From: Megascapheus bottae
Taxonomy: Eukaryota; Chordata; Mammalia; Rodentia; Geomyidae
Assembly: GCA_024803745.1 (NCBI GenBank)
Contig: JANJXV010000267.1
Coordinates: 559,001 to 623,000 of the forward strand
Direction of reading: 5' to 3'
DNA: 64,000 nucleotides
Made by a program: the position numbers and the translations under genes. Each line of letters begins with the position of its first letter. The first letter of the stretch is position 1. This document shows positions 53,701 through 64,000 of this stretch, piece after piece. Below the pieces are notes generated by a model. It was not told where the DNA came from. It saw only the letters and a list, made by a program, of their open reading frames with translations, and did no database searches.

Positions 53701-56700
53701 TCATAGAATGGAGGTGTGTGAAATCAAAGAATGGAGGTTTGTTAAGTCATAGAATGGATTGTGTGTGAAATCATAGAATGGAGGTGTGTGAAGTCACAGA
53801 ATTGAAGTGTGTAAAGTCACAGAGTGGAGGTGTGTGAAGTCACAGAATGGAAGTGTGTGATGTCAAAATTGAGGTGTGTGAAGTCACAGAATGGAGGTGT
53901 GTGAAGTCAAAATGGAGGTGTGTGAAGTCAAAGAAAGAGGTGTGTGAAGTCATAGAATGGATGTCTGTGAAGTCATGGAATGGAGGTTTGTGAGGTCAAA
54001 TATTTGAAGTGTGTGAAGTTACAGAAAGGAGGTGTGTGAAGTCATAGAATGGAGGTGTGAGAAGTCATAGAATGGAGGTGTGTGAAGAAACAGAAGGCAG
54101 GTGTGTGAAGTCACAGAATAGAGTTGTGTGAAATCACAATGGTGGTGTGTGAATTCATAGAATGGAGGTGTGTGAAGAGAAAGAATGGAGGTGTGTGAAG
54201 TCACATTGGAGGTGTGTGAAGTAACAGAATGGAGGTGTGTCAACTCAGAAAGGAGGTGTGTGAAGTCATAGAATGGAGGTGTGTGAAGTCATAGAATAGA
54301 GGTGTGTGAAATCATGGAATGGAGGAGTGTGAAGTCACAGAAATGAGGTGTTTGAAGTCAAAATGGAAGTGTGTGAAGTCAGAATGGAGGTGTGTGAAGT
54401 CATAGAATGGAGGTGTGTGAAGTCATAGAATGGAGGTGTGTGAAGTCACAGAATGGAGGTGTGTGAACTCATAGAATGGAGGAGAGTGAAGTCATGGAAT
54501 GGAGGTGTGTGAAGTCACAGATGGAGCTGTTTGAAGTCATAGAATGGGGGTGTGTGAAGTCACAGAATGGAGGTGTGTGAAGTCACAGAATGGAGGTGTG
54601 TGAAGTCACAGAATGGAGGTGTGTGAAGTCAAAGAATGGAGGTGTGTGAAGTCACAGAACGGAGGTGTGTGAATTCACAGAAGTGAGGTTAGTGAAGTTA
54701 TAGAATGGATGTTTCTGAAGTAAGAATGAAGGTGTGTATAGCCATAGAATGGTGGTGTCTGAAGTCAAAATGAAGGTGTGTGAAGTCAAACAATGGAGGT
54801 GTGTGAAGTCACAGAATGGAGGTGTGTGAAGTTACAGAATGGAAGTGTGTGAAGTAAAAATGGAGGTGTGTGAAGTCAGAGAATGGAGGTGTGTGAAGTC
54901 AAATCATGGACGTGTGTGAAGTCAAAATTGTGGTGTGTGAAGTCACAAATGCAGGTGTGTGAAGTCACAGAATGGAGGTGTGTGAAGTCAAAATGGAGGT
55001 GTGTGAAGTCAAAGAATGGATGTGTTTGAAGTCATAGAATGGAGGTGTATGAAGCCGTGGAATGGAGGTTTGTGAAGTCAAACATTGGAAGTGTGTGAAG
55101 TTCCAGAATGGAGGTGCGTGAAGTCATAGAATGGAGGTGTGTGAAGTCATAGAATGGAGGTGTGTGAAGTCAGACTGCAGGTGTGTGAAGTCATAGAATG
55201 GAGGTGTGTGAAGGCATAGATTGGAAGTGTGTGAAGTCATAGAATGGAAGTGTGTGAAGTCACAGAATGGAGTTTTGTGAAGTCACAATGGAGGTGTGTG
55301 AAGTCATAGAATGGAGGTGTGTGAAGTCACAAAAAGGAGGTGTGTGAAGTCACAGAATGGAGTTGTGTGAAGTCACAATGGAGGTGTGTGAAGTCATAGA
55401 ATGGAGGTGTGTGAAGTCACAGAAGGCAGGTGTGTGAAGGCACAGAATAGAGTTGTGTGAAATCACAATGGTGGTGTGTGAATTCATAGAATGGAGGTGT
55501 GTGAAGTGAAAGAATGGAGGTGTGTGAAGTCACATTGGAGGTGTGTGAAGTAACAGAATGGAGGTGTGTCAACTCAGAAAGGAGGTGTGTGAAGTCATAG
55601 AATGGAGGTGTGTGAAGTCATAGAATAGAGGTGTGTGAAATCATAGAATGGAGGTGTGTGAAGTCACAGAAATGAGGTGTTTGAAGTCAAAATGGAAGTG
55701 TGTGAAGTCAGAATGGAGGTGTGTGAAGTCAGAATGGAGGTGTGTGAAGTCATAGAATGGAGGTGTGTGAAGTCACAGAATGGTGGTGTGTGAACTCAAA
55801 CAATGGAGGAGTGTGAAGTCATGGAATGGAGGTGTGTGAAGTCAAAGATGGAGATGTTTGAAGTCATAGAATGGAGGTGTGTGAAGTCACAGAATGGAGG
55901 TGTGTGAACTCAGAATGGAGGTGTGTGAATTCACAGAAGGGAGGTTTGTGAAGTTATAGAATGGATGTTTCTGAAGTTAGAATGAAGGTGCGTGAAGCCA
56001 TAGAATGGAGGTGTGTGAAGTCAAAATGAAGGTGTGTGAAGTCAAACAATGGAGGTGTGTGAAGTCACAGAATGGAGGTGTGTGAAGTTACAGAATGGAA
56101 GTGTGTGAAGTAAAAATGGAGGTGTGTGAAGTCAGAGAATGGAGGTGTGTGAAGTCAAATCATGGACGTGTGTGAAGTCAAAATTGTGGTGTGTGAAGTC
56201 ACAAATGCAGGTGTGTGAAGTCACAGAATGGAGGTGTGTGAAGTCAAAATGGAGGTGTGTGAAGTCAAAGAATGGATGTGTTTGAAGTCATAGAATGGAG
56301 GTGTATGAAGCCATGGAATGGAGGTTTGTGAAGTCAAACATTGGAAGTGTGTGAAGTTCCAGAATGGAGGTGTGTGAAGTCATAGAATGGAGGTGTGTGA
56401 AGTCATAGAATGGAGGTGTGTGAAGTCAGACTGCAGGTGTGTGAAGTCATAGAATGGAGGTGTGTGAAGGCACAGATTGGAAGTGTGTGAAGTCATAGAA
56501 TGGAGGTGTGTGAAGTCACAGAATGGAGTTGTGTGAAGTCACAATGGAGGTGTGTGAAGTCATAGAATGGAGGTGTGTGAAGTCACAGAAAGGAGGTGTG
56601 TGAAGTCACAGAATGGAGTTGTGTGAAGTCACAATGGAGGTGTGTGAAGTCATAGAATGGAGGTGTGTGAAATCAAAGAATGGAGGTTTGTTAAGTCATA

Positions 56701-59700
56701 GAATGGATTGTGTGTGAAATCATAGAATGGAGGTGTGTGAAGTCACAGAATTGAGGTGTGTAAAGTCACAGAGTGGAAGTGTGTGAAGTCACAGAATGGA
56801 AGTGTGTGAAGTCAAAATTGAGGTGTGTGAAGTCACAGAATGGAGGTGTGTGAAGTCAAAATGGAGCTGTGTGAAGTCAAAGAAAGAGGTGTGTGAAGTC
56901 ATAGAATTGAGGTCTGTGAAGTCATGGAATGGAGGTTTGTGAGGTCAAATATTTGAAGTGTGTGAAGTTACAGAAAGGAGGTGTGTGAAGTCATAGAATG
57001 GAGGTGTGTGAAGTCATAGAATGGAGGTGTGTGAAGTCACAGAAGGCAGGTGTGTGAAGGCACAGAATAGAGTTGTGTGAAATCACAATGGTGGTGTGTG
57101 AATTCATAGAATGGAGGTGTGTGAAGTGAAAGAATGTAGGTGTGTGAAGTCACATTGGAGGTGTGTGAAGTAACAGAATGGAGGTGTGTCAACTCAGAAA
57201 GGAGGTGTGTGAAGTCATAGAATGGAGGTGTGTGAAGTCATAGAATAGAGGTGTGTGAAATCATAGAATGGAGGTGTGTGAAGTCACAGAAATGAGGTGT
57301 TTGAAGTCAAAATGGAAGTGTGTGAAGTCAGAATGGAGGTGTGTGAAGTCAGAATGGAGGTGTGTGAAGTCATAGAATGGAGGTGTGTGAAGTCACAGAA
57401 TGGTGGTGTGTGAACTCATACAATGGAGGAGTGTGAAGTCATGGAATGGAGGTGTGTGAAGTCAAAGATGGAGATGTTTGAAGTCATAGAATGGAGGTGT
57501 GTGAAGTCACAGAATGGAGGTGTGTGAAGTCAAAATGAAGGTGTGTGAAGTCAAACAATGGAGGTGTGTGAAGTCACAGAATGGAGGTGTGTGAAGTTAC
57601 AGAATGGAAGTGTGTGAAGTAAAAATGGAGGTGTGTGAAGTCAGAGAATGGAGGTGTGTGAAGTCAAATCATGGACGTGTGTGAAGTCAAAATTGTGGTG
57701 TGTGAAGTCACAAATGCAGGTGTGTGAAGTCACAGAATGGAGGTGTGTGAAGTCAAAATGGAGGTGTGTGAAGTCAAAGAATGGATGTGTTTGAAGTCAT
57801 AGAATGGAGGTGTATGAAGTCATGGAATGGAGGTTTGTGAAGTCAAACATTGGAAGTGTGTGAAGTTCCAGAATGTAGGTGTGTGAAGTCATAGATTGAA
57901 GGTGTGTGGAAGTCATAGTATGGAGGTGTGTGAAGTCACAGAAAGGAGGCGTGTGAAGTCACAGAATGGAGTTCTGTGAAGTCACAATGGAGGTGTGTGA
58001 AGTCATAGAATGGAGGTGTGTGAAATCAAAGAATGGAGGTTTGTTAAGTCATAGAATGGATTGTGTGTGAAATCATAGAATGGAGGTGTGTGAAGTCACA
58101 GAATTGAAGCGTGTAAAGTCACAGAGTGGAGGTGTGTGAAGTCACAGAATGGAAGTGTGTGATGTCAAAATTGAGGTGTGTGAAGTCACAGAATGGAGGT
58201 GTGTGAAGTCAAAATGGAGGTGTGTGAAGTCAAAGAAAGAGGTGTGTGAAGTCATAGAATGGATGTCTGTGAAGTCATGGAATGGAGGTTTGTGAGGTCA
58301 AATATTTGAAGTGTGTGAAGTTACAGAAAGGAGGTGTGTGAAGTCATAGAATGGAGGTGTGTGAAGTCATAGAATGGAGGTGTGTGAAGAAACAGAAGGC
58401 AGGTGTGTGAAGTCACAGAATAGAGTTGTGTGAAATCACAATGGTGGTGTGTGAATTCATAGAATGGAGGTGTGTGAAGTGAAAGAATGGAGGTGTGTGA
58501 AGTCACATTGGAGGTGTGTGAAGTAACAGAATGGAGGTGTGTCAACTCAGAAAGGAGGTGTGTGAAGTCATAGAATGGAGGTGTGTGAAGTCATAGAATA
58601 GAGGTTTGTGAAATCATAGAATGGAGGTGTGTGAAGTCACAGAAATGAGGTGTTTGAAGTCAAAATGGAAGTGTGTGAAGTCAGAATGGAGGTGTGTGAA
58701 GTCATAGAATGGAGGTGTGTGAAGTCATAGAAGGGAGGTGTGTTTAGTCACAGAATGGAGGTGTGTGAACTCAGAATGGAGGTGTGTGAACTCAGAATGG
58801 ATGTGTGTGAATTCACAGAAGGGAGGTTTGTGAAGTTATAGAATGGATGTTTCTGAAGTAAGAATGAAGGTGTGTGAAGCCATAGAATGGAGGTGTGTGA
58901 CGTCAAAATGAAGGTGTGTGAAGTCAAACAATGGAGGTGTGTGAAGTCACAGAATGGAGGTGTGTGAAGTTACAGAATGGAAGTGTGTGAAGTAAAAATG
59001 GAGGTGTGTGAAGTCAGAGAATGGAGGTGTGTGAAGTCAAATCATGGACGTGTGTGAAGTCAAAATTGTGGTGTGTGAAGTCACAAATGCAGGTGTGTGA
59101 AGTCACAGAATGGAGGTGTGTGAAGTCAAAATGGAGGCGTGTGAAGTCAAAGAATGGAAGTGTTTGAAGTCATAGAATGGAGGTGTATGAAGTCATGGAA
59201 TGTAGGTTTGTGAAGTCAAACATTGGAAGTGTGTGAAGTTCCAGAATGGAGGTGTGTGAAGTCATAGAATGGAGGTGTGTGAAGTCAGAGAATGGAGGTG
59301 TGTGAAGTCAGAATGCAGGTGTGTGAAGTCATAGAATGGAGGTGTGTGAAGTCATGGAATGGAGGTGTGTGAAGCCATAGATTGGAAGTGTGTGAAGTCA
59401 TAGAATGGAGGTGTGTGAAGTCATAGATTGAAGGTGTGTGGAAGTCATAGTATGTATGTGTGTGAAGTCACAGAAAGGAGGTGTGTGAAGTCACAGAATG
59501 GAGTTGTGTGAAGTCACAATGGAGGTGTGTGAAGTCATAGAATAGAGGTGTGTGAAATCAAAGAATGGAGGTTTGTTAAGTCATAGAATGGATTGTGTGT
59601 GAAATCATAGAATGGAGGTGTGTGAAGTCACAGAATTGAGGTGTGTAAAGTCACAGAGTGGTGGTGTGTGAAGTCACAGAATGGAGTTGTGTGTGAAGTC
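50720..59700. repeat. Satellite higher-order region 2, copies spaced 1.26-1.67 kb
   Basis: The marker AAATTGTGGTGTGTGAAGTC occurs at 51701, 53252, 54925, 56181, 57689 and 59063. A second marker, TTGTGTGAAATCACAATGG, occurs at 50831, 52501, 54124, 55453, 57073 and 58426. Copies are near identical over hundreds of bases but differ by loss or gain of blocks of monomers, giving two typical lengths of about 1.35 and 1.62-1.67 kb. Confidence 0.85.
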
Positions 59701-60254
59701 ATAGAATGGAGGTGTGTGAAGTCACAGAATGCAGGTGTGTGATGTCAGAATGGAGGTGTGGGAAGTCACCGAATGGAGGTATGTGACGTCATAAATGTTG
59801 GTGTGTGAAGTCATAGAATGGAGGTGTGAAGTCATAGAATGGAGGTGTGTGAAGTCATAGAATGGAGGTGTGTGAAGTCACAGAAGGCAGGTGTGTGAAG
59901 TCATGTAATGGAGGTGTGTGAAGTCAGAATGCATGTGTGTGAAGTCATAGAATGGACGTGTGTGAAGTCATAGAATGGAGGTGTGTGAAGTCAAAGATTG
60001 GAAGTGTGGGAAGTCATAGAATGGAGGTGTGTGAAGTCATAGATTGAAGGTGTGTGGAAGGCATAGTATGGAGGTGTGTGAAGTCACAGAAAGGAGGTGT
60101 TTGAAGTCACAGAATGGAGTTGTGTGAAGTCACAATGGAGGTGTGTGAAGTCATAGAATGGAGGTGTGTGAAGTCACCGAAAGGAGGTGTGTGAAGTCAC
60201 AGAATGGAGTTGTGTGAAGTCACAATGGAGGTGTGTGAAGTCATAGAATGGAGG

Positions 60255-63200
60255 TGTGTGAAATCATAGAATGGAGGTTTGTGAAGTCACAGATTGAGGT
60301 GTGTGAAGTTATATAATGGAAGTGTGTGAAGTCATAGAATGGAGGTGTGTGAACTCATAGAATGGAGGTGTGTGAAATCATGGACTGGACGTGTGTGAAA
60401 TCAAAGAATGGAGGTGTGGGAAGTGAAAAAATGGAGGTGTGTGAAGTCACAGAATGGAAGTGTGTGAAGTCACAGAATGGATGTGTGTGAAGTCAAAATG
60501 GAGGTGTGTGAAGTCACAGAATGGAGGTGTGTGAAGTCAAAATGGAGGTGTGTGAAGTCAAAGAAAGAGGTGTGTGAAGTCATAGAATGGAGGTCTGTGA
60601 AGTCATGGAATGGAGGTTTGTGAGGTCAAATATTTGAAGTGTGTGAAGTTACAGAAATGAGGTGTGTGACGTCATAGAATGGAGGTGTGTGAAGTCATAG
60701 AATGGAGGTGTGTGAAGTCACAGAAGGCAGGTGTGTGAAGTCACAGAATACAGTTGTGTGAAATCACAATGGAGGTGTGTGAATTCATAGAATGGAGGTG
60801 TGTGAAGTGAAAGAATGGAGGTGTGTGAAGTCATAGAATGGAGGTGTGTGAAATCACAGAATGGATTTGTGTGTAGTCACAGAGTGCAGGAGTGTAAAGT
60901 CACAGATTGGAGGTGTGTGAAGTCAGATTGGAGGTGTGTGAAGTAACAGAATGGAGGTGTGTCAACTCAGAAAGGAGGTGTGTGAACTCATAGAATGGAG
61001 GAGTGTGAAGTCAGAATGGAGGTGTGTGAAGTCACAGATGGAGGTGTGTGAAATCATAGAATGGAGGTGTGTGAAGTCACAGAATGGAGGTGTGTGAACT
61101 CAGAATGGAGGTGTGTGAATTCACAGAAGGTAGGTTTGTGTATTCATAGAATGGATGTTTCTGAAGTAAGAATGAAGTTGTGTGAAGTGATAGAATGGAG
61201 GTGTGTGAAGTCAAAATGCAGGTGTGTGAAGTCAAACAATGGATGTGTGTTAAGTCACAGAATGGAGGTGTGTGAAGCACAGAATGGAAGTGTGTGAACT
61301 CAAAATGGAGGTGTGTGAAGTCAGAGAATGGAGGTGTGTGAAGTCATAGAATGGAGGTGTGTGAAATCATAGAATGGAGGTTTGTGAAGTCACAGATTGA
61401 GGTGTGTGAAGTCAGAATGGAGGTGTGTAAAGTCATAGAATGGAAGTGTGTGAAGTCACAATGCAGGTGTGTGAACTCAGAGAATGGAGGTGTGTGAAGT
61501 CATAGAATGGAGGTGTGTAAAGCCATAGAATGTAGGTGTGTAAAGTCAAAAATGGAGGTGTGTGAAGTCATAGAATGGAGGTGTTTGAGTCACAGAATGG
61601 AGGTGTGTGAAATCATAGAATGGAGGTGTGTGAAGTCATAGAATGGAGGTGTGTGAAGTCATATATAGGAGATGTGTGAAGTTACAGAATTGAGGTGTGT
61701 GAAGTCACAGAATGGAGGTGTGTGAATTCAGAATGGAGGTGAGTGAAGTCACAGAATGGAGGTGTGTGAAGTCATAGAATGGAGATGTGTGAAGTGATAG
61801 AATGGAGGTGTGTGAAGTCACAAAATGGAGGTGTGTGAAGTCATAGAATGGAGGTGTGTCAACTCAGAAATGAGGTATGTGAAGTCATAAAATGGAGGTG
61901 TGTGAAGTCAGAGAATGGAGATATGTGAAGGCACAGAATGGAGTTGTATGAAATCAGAGAATGGAGGTATGTGAAGTCAGAGAATCGAGGTGTCTGAAGT
62001 CACAGAATGGAGGTGTGTGAGGTCACAGAATGGAGGTGTGTGAACACACAATGGAGGTGAGTGAAGTCACAGAATGGAGGTGTGTGAAGTCATAGAATGG
62101 AGATGTGTGAAGTCACAGAATGGAGGTGTGTGAAGTAATAGAATGGAGGTGTGCGAAGTCACAAAATGGATGTGTGTGAATTCATAGAATGGAGGTGTGT
62201 GAAGTCAAAGGATGGAGGTGTGTGAAGTCATAGAAGGCAGGTGTGTGAAGTCATAAAATGGAGATGTGTGAAGTCACAGAATGGAGATGTGTGAAGTCAT
62301 AGAATGGAGGTGTGTGACGTCACAGAATCGCGGTCTGTGAAGTTATACAATGGAAGTGTGTGAAGTCATAGAATGGAGGTGTGTGAACTCATAGAATGGA
62401 GGTGTGTGAAATCATGGACTGGACGTGTGTGAAATCAATGAATGGAGGTGTGGGAAGTGAAAAAATGAAGGTGTGTGAAGTCACAGAATGGAAGTGTGTG
62501 AAGTCAAAATTGAGGTGTGTGAAGTCACAGAATGGAGGTGTGTGAAGTCACAGAATGGATGTGTGTGAAGTCAAAATGGAGGTGTGTGAAGTCAAAGAAA
62601 TAGGGTGTGAAGTCATAGAATGGAGGTCTGTGAAGTCATGGAATGGAGGTTTGTGAGGCCAAATATTTGAAGTGTGTGAAGTTACAGAAAGGAGGTGTGT
62701 GAAGTCATAGAATGGAGGTGTGTGAAGTCATAGAATGGAGGTGTGTGAAGTCACAGAAGGCAAGTGTGTGAAGTCACAGAATACAGTTGTGTGAAATCAC
62801 AATGGAGGTGTGTGAATTCATAGAATGGAGGTGTGTGAAGTGAAAGAATGGAGGTGTGTGAAGTCATAGAATGGAGGTGTGTGAAGTCACAGAATGGAGG
62901 TGTGTGAACTCATAGAATGGAGGAGTGTGAAGTCACAGAATGGAGGTGTGTGAACTCAGAATGGAGGTGTGTGAATTCACAGAAGGTAGGTTTGTGTATT
63001 CATAGAATGGATGTTTCTGAAGTAAGAATGAATGTGTGTGAAGTGATAGAATGGAGGTGTGTGAAGTCAAAATGCAGGTGTGTGAAGTCACACAATGGAT
63101 GTGTGTTAAGTCACAGAATGGAGGTGTGTGAAGTCACAGAATGGTAGTGTGTGAAGTCAAAATGAAGGTGTGTGAAGTCAGAGAATGGAGGTGTGTGAAG

Positions 63201-64000
63201 TCATAGAATGGAGGTGTGTGAAATCATAGAATGGAGGTTTGTGAAGTCACAGATTGAGGTGTGTGAAGTTATATAATGGAAGTGTGTGAAGTCATAGAAT
63301 GGAGGTGTGTGAACTCATAGAATGGAGGTGTGTGAAATCATGGACTGGACGTGTGTGAAATCAAAGAATGGAGGTGTGGGAAGTGAAAAAATGGAGGTGT
63401 GTGAAGTCACAGAATGGAAGTGTGTGAAGTCACAGAATGGATGTGTGTGAAGTCAAAATGGAGGTGTGTGAAGTCACAGAATGGAGGTGTGTGAAGTCAA
63501 AATGGAGGTGTGTGAAGTCAAAGAAAGAGGTGTGTGAAGTCATAGAATGGAGGTCTGTGAAGTCATGGAATGGAGGTTTGTGAGGTCAAATATTTGAAGT
63601 GTGTGAAGTTACAGAAATGAGGTGTGTGACGTCATAGAATGGAGGTGTGTGAAGTCATAGAATGGAGGTGTGTGAAGTCACAGAAGGCAGGTGTGTGAAG
63701 TCACAGAATACAGTTGTGTGAAATCACAATGGAGGTGTGTGAATTCATAGAATGGAGGTGTGTGAAGTGAAAGAATGGAGGTGTGTGAAGTCATAGAATG
63801 GAGGTGTGTGAAATCACAGAATGGATTTGTGTGTAGTCACAGAGTGCAGGAGTGTAAAGTCACAGATTGGAGGTGTGTGAAGTCAGATTGGAGGTGTGTG
63901 AAGTAACAGAATGGAGGTGTGTCAACTCAGAAAGGAGGTGTGTGAACTCATAGAATGGAGGAGTGTGAAGTCAGAATGGAGGTGTGTGAAGTCACAGATG
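60255..64000. repeat. Satellite higher-order region 3, 2960-bp offset
   Basis: 60255-61040 matches 63215-64000 at a constant offset of 2960 bp, with the same rare monomer variants in the same order. The second copy runs off the window. A partly matching intermediate copy lies around 62340-62870. Confidence 0.85.

Larger units (their letters stand above)
46210..64000. repeat. 23-bp/21-bp tandem satellite array with higher-order structure
   Basis: An unbroken array of about 17.8 kb that continues beyond the window. The common monomer is ATGGAGGTGTGTGAAGTCA plus TAGA or CAGA (23 bp). A shorter monomer ends GTCAGA, GTCAAA or GTCACA (21 bp). Monomers vary at a few positions (GAAGTC to GAACTC, GAATTC, GACGTC; GGAGG to GGATG, GGAAG). 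No L1, SINE or unique DNA interrupts the array. Identical variant strings recur at kilobase spacing, showing higher-order repeats. The plus strand is G- and A-rich and poor in C. Open frames on both strands (for example 46920-47111 +, 54019-54243 -) are by-products of the repeat. I do not recognise this satellite from any named family. Confidence 0.97.

Noticed and set aside
46920..63147. Satellite open frames encoding Cys/Val/Lys/Ser repeats (VCEVTEWRCVKS-like)
   Set aside because: They exist only because monomer lengths of 23 and 21 sometimes avoid stops. They are short, occur on both strands, and lack start context or conservation of frame between higher-order copies.
46210..64000. CRISPR-like regularly spaced repeats
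   Set aside because: The units are contiguous 21-23-bp monomers with no unique spacers, and the genome is clearly mammalian, so this is a tandem satellite.

Overview
This 64 kb window is nuclear DNA from a mammal, almost certainly a rodent. The evidence is many LINE-1 (L1) fragments, dozens of copies of two composite SINEs, and a KRAB zinc-finger locus with canonical exon structure. One SINE has an ID-like (tRNA-Ala-type) head and the other a 7SL/B1-like head, and both carry the same unusual 3' module. From memory, an ID head joined to that module resembles the IDL-Geo SINE described from geomyoid rodents (kangaroo rats, pocket mice, pocket gophers). I therefore favour Geomyoidea, as an inference without any database search. 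No functional single-copy gene is evident, and most long open frames are antisense readings of L1, microsatellites or satellite.

Layout. 1-776: antisense L1 ORF2 fragment. 777-7384: a block of nested L1 and SINE sequence that recurs in direct orientation at 39754-46209. 7420-9330: a dense SINE cluster. 9430-11110: minus-strand open frames of unknown origin. 12150-13504: a block that recurs inverted at 36097-37470. 14-19.5 kb: mostly unrecognised intergenic DNA. 19556-20430: an L1 with an internal inversion. 21060-26364: a minus-strand KRAB zinc-finger locus. Its KRAB-A exon, KRAB-B exon and the start of its last exon splice in one continuous frame, but the finger array is broken. An L1 3' end joined to half of a tRNA-Ile(UAU) lies in the second intron sequence. 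29148-36090: two head-to-tail L1 copies with near-complete 5' parts. 36097-46209: inverted block B, a 5'-truncated L1, then the second copy of block A.

46210-64000 is a continuous tandem satellite of 23-bp (and 21-bp) monomers built on ATGGAGGTGTGTGAAGTCA. It starts abruptly inside a SINE at the edge of the duplicated block and runs off the window. Inside it are higher-order repeats of about 1.3-1.7 kb, about 2.0-2.2 kb, and an exact 2960-bp offset at the right end. I do not recognise this satellite, and it is the most novel object in the window.

Overall the picture is a KRAB zinc-finger neighbourhood reshaped by segmental duplication, inversion, L1 activity and satellite expansion. The proteins that can still be read are mostly L1 ORF1p and ORF2p fragments, plus a possible finger-less KRAB protein.
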